A stretch of 64,000 nt of DNA from Silene latifolia (taxonomy: Eukaryota; Streptophyta; Magnoliopsida; Caryophyllales; Caryophyllaceae). A model generated the notes under the pieces. It saw only the letters and a list, made by a program, of their open reading frames with translations, searched no databases and was not told the DNA's origin. Every line of letters begins with the position of its first letter. Position 1 is the stretch's first letter. The DNA is taken from NCBI RefSeq assembly GCF_048544455.1, contig NC_133534.1:123962269-124026268 (forward strand), read 5' to 3'. Below are positions 57,725-64,000 of the stretch, piece by piece. The position numbers were made by a program, and so were the translations under genes.

Positions 57725-58828
57725 TGATGTGACTCATATTTGAGCACATTTAGTCCCTGAATTAACCTCGTTCCCATGCTTTCTAGCATATATTAGGGTC
57801 ATGTCTTATCTTTAGTTTCCCATTTTGCATATTCTTTGAGGTTTTGTGTCATTGGTAGGAGAGGATCGCTAACCTTGCATTTATGGAGCGAAATGGAGCT
57901 AAATGGATCGCATCTAATGACCAAGCATCGAAGTGGAGACCGACACTAGAGACCTAAGCAAATAAATAAAGTGAAATGGGCAATGATGAAAAGATCCTTG
58001 TATCCCCAACACAATCCCCGCGGATTGTTAAAGAGCCAAACAAGAGAAGAACTCTATGCCACGATCCGAGCGGCTTGAGCTCAGGACGAGCGTGCCAGAG
58101 CTCGATCCGAGCGTCCCGACTGCCAGCCTGAGCGGGTATTCTTACAGGACAGGACATGCTTCAGATGGGGACGAGCGGATCCTGGTGGGAGTTGCAAGCA
58201 CGATCCGCGTATGTCCTTCGGGAGTTGCAATTCCTCAAGCTTCTCTTAGGGTCTTAATAGTCATTTAAGCCCTTAGTAACCCTAATCCTTGTACTTAATT
58301 TTAGTATAAATACCCCATTGTACTACCTAGATTTTCATCAATTCTTAATCAATCCTTAATCATCTCTTAATCAACTCTTAATATCATCTTAATCTAGTCT
58401 TAATTTAGTTGTAATACACTTCTCAATATTAATTACATCTTAATCTTTCCTTAATTTCTCAATTGTTCTTAGTTTAGTTGGGTAGTTAGAAGATTATTGG
58501 GGTTTATTGGAGGATTGACAACCTTCCATCAATCATCAAGATTACTTCTATTATTCTTTTTTTTATTATCTTGGATCATCTCAATTGGTATAATCTCTTT
58601 TTACCCTTGTTCAATTATTGTTAATCACATCATTTATTCATCATGTTTTACTTTGTTAGTATGATTGACAACCTTATTAGCATGCTAAACTTGATCATGA
58701 GTGAGTAGTCCTTTAGCTAGGGTTAATGGGGAATTAGGGGAACCAAACATGGAAATTGATCTATGCTTAATCTAATATATTTTCATAATTAAATTGCTTG
58801 CTTGTTGTGATTTCAACCTATGCACATG
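57725..58828 (+). repeat. Copy B 3' LTR, 3'-truncated
   Basis: Begins TGATGTGACTC and follows the 5' LTR closely, without LARD-D, as far as TGCACATGTT at 58828. The last 590 bp or so are missing, and unrelated LTR-like sequence follows. TATAAATA at 58305-58312. The uninterrupted CCCCAACACAATCCCC here shows the empty LARD-D site. Confidence 0.9.
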
Positions 58829-59281
58829 TTAATTAAGAGAAGAGAGAGATTTGAGAGCACAATAAAGAGGGTCGATTTGTAAGGTTCCTTAAGAAAACTC
58901 AGTTTGTTCTGGGCTCTATTATTGGTGTTCGTCTGTCTTTGAAGATCGGAGGAGTTTGTTTAGATCTTGGTAGGCCTCAAGATTATTTGTCCTTCGTCTT
59001 ATTGGAGTAGTCTCTTTTGCTCCTTTGAGACTACTATATTTGTTGGTAGAATAGGGTATACTTTTGGCTCATATTGAGCGAGTGTGTACCGGTCTACTGC
59101 TGTACTATTTTCTCCACTATAGTGAAATTTGATCTCCTCGCAGGGTGGACGTAGCCAGTTATTTTACTGGTGAACCACGTAAATCTTTGTGTCAACTTTA
59201 TTTATATTCGTTATTTATTGTTCTTATCACCTTATCAACTAACTGTTTGGGTAACGCGACGCCTCCCGTTACAACAGGTGG
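58829..59281 (+). repeat. Ty1/copia LTR 3' fragment
   Basis: The sequence reads like the R/U5 end of a copia LTR: AGTGAAATTTGATCTCC, then GCAGGGTGGACGTAGCC and GGTGAACCACGTAAATCTTT, followed by a T-rich end. It begins exactly where the copy B LTR is cut off. No internal sequence or second LTR is present. Confidence 0.6.
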
Positions 59282-59806
59282 ATAATTTTAAGAGAGAAAA
59301 AAGGGTCAAGTTTTGCTAATTGTTGGTTACTAAGAGGAAGTTACACCAAGTTCTCTTTAATATTGAATTTTCTTGCATACTACTTGTTTGTTTGTTGAAT
59401 TGTCTCAATAGCAAAACCTCTCTTGTTACTCTTTTTCATGTTGTTTCCAAACCAATGCTTCCTCCTTTTATGTGTCCTACAAGTTGAACATTGTTAATAC
59501 CCATTGTTTGTGACTAGTTCCAATTGTTGAGTTTAAATTGTCATTAATATCTTAATTAGTAGTTAATGGAGTCTTAGTTAGTGATTGTTGGCCAATAGTT
59601 AACAATTCGAGTCTTTAATTAAAGGTCCTTCCCTTGGGTTCGACCCTTACTTACACTATATTACTTTATCAATTAGAGTAGTCTAGAGTTTAGTTTGGCT
59701 TATAAATTATTTATTTGATAGGTTAATTAGTGGATTAACGACACTTAGTAATTTTCCTATGAAAGGGTTTACTGTTTCCGTTGTTGACATAAGTTTCCTA
59801 TGGAAG
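59282..59806. other. Non-coding: LTR-like sequence, then ARF intron end
   Basis: 59282-59757 has the look of an LTR end (CCCTTGGGTTCGACCCTTAC segment) and may belong with 26670-27833. From about 59760 the sequence is pyrimidine-rich and ends TATGGAAG before the ARF exon. No earlier ARF exon (the one ending in SCTK) is visible. Confidence 0.4.
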
Positions 59807-59989
59807 GTTCACAAGCAAGGTAGTTTAGTGGGAAGAGCTATCGATCTGTCGAGGCTGAAGAGTTATGAAGAACTAATACACGAATTAGAGCAGCTATATG
59901 GAATGGAGGGCCTTCTACATGATCCTGCTAAAGGATGGAGAATTATTTACACTGACAGATGTGATGATTGTGGGAGATGACCCATGGCA
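59807..59989 (+). pseudogene. ARF: ARF4-like auxin response factor, PB1-domain exon
   Basis: Encodes VHKQGSLVGRAIDLSRL, YEELIHELEQLYGMEGLL and DPAKGWRIIYTD, the first part of the C-terminal PB1 (Aux/IAA-type) domain through which auxin response factors bind Aux/IAA repressors and each other. The start after AAG in phase 0 and the end in phase 2 after GDDPW fit the usual ARF exon. Where family members read about SEND before VMIVGDDPW, this copy lacks apparently 8 bases near 59958, shifting the frame (TDRCDDCGR then stop). The wording is closest to ARF4-type proteins. The exon joins correctly to 60687. The frameshift and missing upstream exons argue for a pseudogene. Confidence 0.85.
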
Positions 59990-60686
59990 GCAAGTATCAT
60001 TGCCTTCACCCCCAAGTTCTTGCATTTGTCCCAATCCGATTGATCACTTTTGATTTTGGCTATATAGTAATAAGTTAACAACATAACCGGAAAATACCCT
60101 AATGGTGTGTTTGAGAACAAAGATTGTATTCTCAAATTTATATTTGGACGAATTTGCATGTTTGGCAAACCTATTAGATTTGGATTTTCAAATCCTACCA
60201 AATTCAAGTAAGGCTAAAATAAGCTCATTTAAAATCCACTCTTTACCCCCCTCATTTCCAAATCTTTATTTTACTTTGCTAAATTTAAAATGAGACATTT
60301 CAAATTAAATTCTTGTTGCCAAACACTCTCTAAATGTCGTTCTGTAGTTTATAGAGATGATGTCCGACAAGCAGAGCTATTGTGAAATGAGAATAGGACC
60401 ATTTCAATTAAAGCCATGATGCCTGGCTAGAAGTGAAACAAACCCATAGCAACAACTCAAAACGACTCAATGGACCTGACTCGGTTGATCATTGACCCAT
60501 AAACAGTTAATACATGCATTTGAACCATAGCCGAAATGAACTGATAAACAATGCCCGTAAAATGTCTTGAAATGATCCTTCAAACAAAATGCCTTGTCAC
60601 GTTTGCTTTCAGCACATATATAAAACAGAAAACAAGTAATCAACCTTTCCCGACATCAGCACTTATGAAAAAGAAGTTGAATGCAG
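59990..60686 (+). other. ARF intron with GC-AG borders
   Basis: A 697-bp intron inferred between the PB1 exon and the last exon. The donor reads CA|GCAAGTAT and the acceptor ATGCAG|TGAG. Joining them restores GDDPWHEFC. It holds a probable MITE at 60100-60332. Confidence 0.7.
60100..60332. mobile_element. Probable hAT-like MITE
   Basis: About 233 bp with imperfect terminal inverted repeats: TAATGGTGTGTTTGAGAACA at the left, and at the right TTGTTGCCAAACACTCTCTA, whose complement starts TAGAGAGTGTTTGGCAACAA. The interior is AT-rich with CAAATTT-type inverted segments and no coding. The terminal GTGTTTGGCAACA phrase is typical of hAT-family miniature elements. An 8-bp target duplication is not clear. 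Confidence 0.5.
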
Positions 60687-60837
60687 TGAGTTCTGCAATG
60701 TGGTATCAAAAATCCACATACACACAAGAGAAGAAGTAGAGAAGATGACAGTTGGAATGGTGGCTGATGACAACCATAGCTGTCTGGAAGAAGCACCAGG
60801 CCTGATAGATGCATCTGTGGGTCATTCTCATATATGA
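60687..60837 (+). pseudogene. ARF: ARF4-like auxin response factor, terminal exon
   Basis: Read from the acceptor at 60687 with the split codon CA|T, it gives HEFCNVVSKIHIHTREEVEKM, then TVGMVADDNHSCLEEAPGL and a stop at 60835-60837. This is the end of the ARF PB1 domain and the short C-terminal tail typical of ARF4-type proteins. No stop or shift occurs in this exon. It lies 287 bp from the end of the PPR gene on the opposite strand, so the two genes are tail-to-tail. Too short and too interrupted upstream to be seen as a plain ORF. Confidence 0.82.
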
Positions 60838-61124
60838 CAGCATTAAGGACTTGAAATGCACCTTAACCGTCAGTCTGACCGACATATCAGCACTGTGTTA
60901 TTATATATGCAAGTGTCACTGTCAGTCTTCCTGCTGTACTTTGACATGCTATAAAATTTGTTACTCGACTGTAGGCTACCTTTGAGTCTCTATTACATGC
61001 AAATAAAAACTTCAAAGGTTTAGCTCAAATTCTCATAAACAACAAAACAGTGTACATTCATGGCTCTACTTTGTTGCGGAGTACTCTCTATCTCAACCTA
61101 AATTGTGCACTGATTATAGTAATG

Positions 61125-63218
61125 TTACCAATAATCTTTACACGAACATGAACCATCAACAAAATGATGGAAGCGGGTAACGTCTCGAACTACAATCTCT
61201 CTTCCAGTAATTTGGGAAAAAATCTTGATGGCAGCATGACAATCACCACAAATCCGTAGATTTTTCACAACTCGGATTACATGGTGTGGGGGAGTGGTAA
61301 TCAAGGCAAATGCAATTGCCAATTTCTCGCTGTGATACCGAAGAAGGTGATCTTTCTCTTCCTCCTCTAAATCAAACAGAGCAAATTCTTTTGCGGGTAA
61401 ATATCCCGCTGCTCGAGAATCCTTGAGTAAATCCTCTAATTTAGCATATATTTGATGAGCCATGGGATGTGAATAGTCACGGGCAAGAAACTCATGAACA
61501 ATTCCATCCACTTCAATCACGCTACACCCTGGTATCTTTCTAATCCCTTGCATCCTCATTCTTTCCCTTGTTCTTTCGGCATCATGCCATTTATTGTTTG
61601 CTGCGTACAGATTTGATAAGAGAACGTAATATCCCGGATTCAAAGGTTGTAGCTGGATCAACTGTTCTACCACAAATTCACCAAGAAGGGTGTTTCGGTA
61701 TAATCTACACCCACCAAGCAATGCTCCCCAAACAACTTCATTTGGCTCCATAGGCATTATTTTAATCAATTGACGAGCTTCGTCTAATAACCCTGCCCGA
61801 CTTAGAAGATCAACCATACAACCATAATGTTCAATAGTAGGTGTAAGGCTAAAGATACACTCCATGGCATTGAATAATTTTCTCCCTTCATCGACAAGAC
61901 CGGCATTTGTACAGCCAGAAAGCAGGCCAATAATAGTCTGACCATTAGATTGAACACCAAGTTTCTCCATCTGTGCAAAAACACCAAAGGCAATGTTAAC
62001 ATAGCCATTAGTGGATAAGGTACTGATTATAGCATTCCACACAACAATGTCTCTCTCTTTGGTCTCTCTAAAAGCTGTGCATGCTAGCTCTATATTCCCG
62101 CATTTTGCATACATGTCCATTAGGGCAGTTCTAAGAACAGGATCAGAAGCGAATTTACTTGTTTCAATGGAGCGGATAGCCTGCTCTCCCAAACCTATTG
62201 CCCCAAGCCTTGAACAAGCCTCTAGAACTCCAAGCAATGCGCAACTATCGGGTTCAACTTGCTCTCTTTCCATCTGAGAATACACTTCCAACGCTTCCTC
62301 AGGTAAATCATTGAGGACATAACCCTGAATCATAGTAGTCCAAGAAATGACATCCTTTTCTTGCATTTGATCAAAGACACGCTCTGCTTTATCCATACAA
62401 CCACACTTAGCATACATGTCAATCAATTTTGTATTGACAGTAACATCTTTCCTTATTCCATTGATATCGACATATCTATGAAGCCACTCCCCAATCTCAA
62501 GCTCCCTAAGGTCAGCGCACGCAGACAAAAATCTAACAAGAGCAAAACTATCCGGCCTTAAACCCTGCTCCAAAAAGATCTTAAACAAGTCAACAGCTTG
62601 ATAAAAATGGCCAGCATTAATGTAACCGCTCATAATAGCAGTCCATGAAACAACACATTTCTCACGCATATCATCGAACACCTTGTGTGCATAGCCAACA
62701 TAACCACAACCAGCATACATTCCGACCAAACTTGTATTAACATAAACATCTCCATCAAGATTCAACTTGAATATCAAATTATGCATCTTCAAACCCAATT
62801 TATAATCGGAAACACGACCACAAGCCTTGAGAACAAAGGGGCACGTAAAATGATTAGGCAATAAACCATTAGATCGCATGGTATGAAAGTAAGCAATGGA
62901 ATCATGAAACAAATCAGCTGAAACTAAGCCTCTAATCATGGTATTAAAGAGAATGATATTAGGGTAACGGGTATGATTAAAGATACGGTGAGCATAATGA
63001 ATATTGCCGAAGTGAAAAGAGTAACCGAGAATGGTGTTAAGGAGGCGGCGGTGTTGGGATAAACCAAGACGAAAGAGACGGGCATGTGCATGTTTGAGGT
63101 GTTTAAATGATTTGCCGCCATTGATGATGAGGTAGTTTTTAAGTTGTTGTGATTTTGAAATTGGTATAGTGGTTGAACACTGGCTTGGGTATAGGACTTT
63201 CAATATGTTGTTCATCAC
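61125..63218 (-). CDS. DYW-class pentatricopeptide repeat protein, probable organellar RNA editing factor
   Basis: A 697-residue protein read without introns, as usual for plant PPR genes. The N-terminus (MMNNILKVLYPSQCS) is basic and hydroxylated, compatible with a mitochondrial or plastid transit peptide. From about residue 80 to 530 run PLS-type PPR repeats with characteristic SWTAIMSGY, LIDMYAKCG and VFDQMQEKDVISWTTMI phrases, followed by E/E+ motifs (PNEVVWGALLGGCR; YVLLSNLYA) and a complete DYW domain. The deaminase-like zinc ligands are in place: HSE at 629-631, CGDC at 657-660, and the terminus ends CSCKDYW. Such proteins bind organelle transcripts and convert specific C to U. From memory the closest Arabidopsis relative is At3g08820. 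I chose the first ATG (63218). This is the only intact gene in the window. Confidence 0.93.
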   Translation of the reverse strand: MMNNILKVLYPSQCSTTIPISKSQQLKNYLIINGGKSFKHLKHAHARLFRLGLSQHRRLLNTILGYSFHFGNIHYAHRIFNHTRYPNIILFNTMIRGLVSADLFHDSIAYFHTMRSNGLLPNHFTCPFVLKACGRVSDYKLGLKMHNLIFKLNLDGDVYVNTSLVGMYAGCGYVGYAHKVFDDMREKCVVSWTAIMSGYINAGHFYQAVDLFKIFLEQGLRPDSFALVRFLSACADLRELEIGEWLHRYVDINGIRKDVTVNTKLIDMYAKCGCMDKAERVFDQMQEKDVISWTTMIQGYVLNDLPEEALEVYSQMEREQVEPDSCALLGVLEACSRLGAIGLGEQAIRSIETSKFASDPVLRTALMDMYAKCGNIELACTAFRETKERDIVVWNAIISTLSTNGYVNIAFGVFAQMEKLGVQSNGQTIIGLLSGCTNAGLVDEGRKLFNAMECIFSLTPTIEHYGCMVDLLSRAGLLDEARQLIKIMPMEPNEVVWGALLGGCRLYRNTLLGEFVVEQLIQLQPLNPGYYVLLSNLYAANNKWHDAERTRERMRMQGIRKIPGCSVIEVDGIVHEFLARDYSHPMAHQIYAKLEDLLKDSRAAGYLPAKEFALFDLEEEEKDHLLRYHSEKLAIAFALITTPPHHVIRVVKNLRICGDCHAAIKIFSQITGREIVVRDVTRFHHFVDGSCSCKDYW

Positions 63219-64000
63219 CTCCCACTATATTCTCAAAACTACTACTAACTCCACATTTTATTAGCGCCAAAAACAAACTACTGACGACGGAGGGATAAAT
63301 ACTCCTCCAAGAGGTAACACCACATATAGCATTAGTGCATTAGAGCTAGAGTTGGCAAACGGATCGGTCCGGTCAAGTCATATCAGGATCGGGTCAGTCA
63401 ATTAATCTTGCTTGTCACGGGTCGTATCCATCGCAAATTTAAGACGGATCGAATAGGAGCATATTGTGTGCAAGTGGCGTGTTGAGTATAGTAGCCTCAA
63501 ATGGATTTGACATTTGCAATTAAAAAAAAAGGGTTTTTTTGTCAGAAACTACCTCTTATTTATGGTTATTTGTGAACAACTACCTTTTATTTTTTTTTTG
63601 ACTTTCAACTACCTTTCATTTCTTCTTTTTGCAAAAGACTACCAGAATTCCACTTCCGACTAAAAAAAGTCAACTCTTCGGCGTTGAGTCGTCATTTTCA
63701 TGTTAAATATAATTTTTTTACTTCTGAAACCTTATAATTGACGATAAATATTGATTAAACCCAACATTAATCACCTCAATTTGTCCATCTCTTACCCGAA
63801 TCAAAATCCTAATTCATCAAACAAACAACCATGGAAATTTATTAGAACATGGTAAATACTTCTTCAACAATAATGATTTATTATGGGCAAACAAAGCCGC
63901 CTAGTGTTAACTATTCGAAAATAATCATGGATTCAATCTTAGGATTACTTGTATACTATCTCATTAGTTTTCTTATACCCACCATCTTCGCTATAAAGAG
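63219..64000. other. Upstream region of the PPR gene, no gene
   Basis: No ORF is supported. 63219-63330 probably contains the PPR promoter; no clear TATA box is visible. 63350-63480 is CGG/CGGGTC-rich and looks like part of an unidentified repeat. 63540-63650 holds three to four imperfect ~30-bp repeats starting ACTACC. The rest is AT-rich and unremarkable. Confidence 0.5.

Larger units (their letters stand above)
27834..58828 (+). mobile_element. Athila-type Ty3/gypsy copy B, host of three nested elements
   Basis: Order on the plus strand: 5' LTR (27834-28120 plus 39729-41127), tRNA-Asp type primer site, Gag, protease, CGAGCG-rich spacer, ORF-1, 2-kb non-coding tail, then a 3' LTR truncated at 58828. 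It has the same gene order and the same absence of reverse transcriptase, RNase H and integrase as copy A. LARD-D sits in the 5' LTR and COP2 in gag; COP-E sits in LARD-D. The 3' LTR truncation removed the right target duplication, so the original insertion site cannot be confirmed. All reading frames carry stops or shifts. Confidence 0.9.

Noticed and set aside
61568-62561. Plus-strand and alternate-frame ORFs inside the PPR gene
   Set aside because: All are shadows of the 697-codon PPR frame.

Overview
This is nuclear DNA from a flowering plant, most likely a eudicot. It is AT-rich and made mostly of nested LTR retrotransposons. Recognisable host sequence is confined to an intact, intronless DYW-class pentatricopeptide-repeat (PPR) gene at 61125-63218 (minus strand) and three exons of an ARF4-like auxin response factor. 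I cannot name the species from sequence alone.

Left part (1-25582). Athila-type Ty3/gypsy copy A lies on the minus strand and runs off the left edge. It has a truncated 5' LTR, a tRNA-Asp primer site, Gag, protease, a CGAGCG-rich spacer and the Athila ORF-1 product, with no reverse transcriptase or integrase. Its ORF-1 is interrupted by element RE1 (590-6321, target duplication GCTTG). RE1 is a chromovirus-like element with three LTRs and a Gag-protease-integrase-tail reading frame that also lacks reverse transcriptase. Right of copy A, a minus-strand Ty1/copia relic is split by a solo Athila-type LTR (11885-22319, duplication ATGGA). That LTR contains the decayed copia element COP1 (13188-21841, duplication CGGAT). 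A related copia fragment in the opposite orientation follows (23732-25582).

Middle and right (25583-60837). One ARF exon (25970-26089) is followed by Athila-type copy B (27834-58828, plus strand). Its 5' LTR carries LARD-D (28121-39723, duplication CAACA), a non-coding Tekay/Del-like element, which in turn carries COP-E (29036-33263, duplication ATATA). Its gag carries COP2 (42812-51581, duplication ATGAG). Beyond copy B lie the ARF PB1 exon (59807-59989) and the ARF terminal exon (60687-60837), in the same order and orientation as the first exon. The simplest reading is an ARF4-like gene broken up by the retrotransposon pile-up and ending tail-to-tail with the PPR gene.

Nearly every element here looks non-autonomous. 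Copies A and B share the same loss of reverse transcriptase and integrase, RE1 lacks the pol core, LARD-D has no coding region, COP-E has its primer site joined directly to reverse transcriptase, and COP1 and COP2 are decayed. The most interesting unexplained signal is non-coding. Three copia families (COP1, COP2, COP-E) share an LTR hairpin, a 3'-UTR block and a hairpin next to the polypurine tract. Base changes in the first two compensate each other, which suggests selected RNA structure. All similarity statements come from reading by eye; no database search was run.
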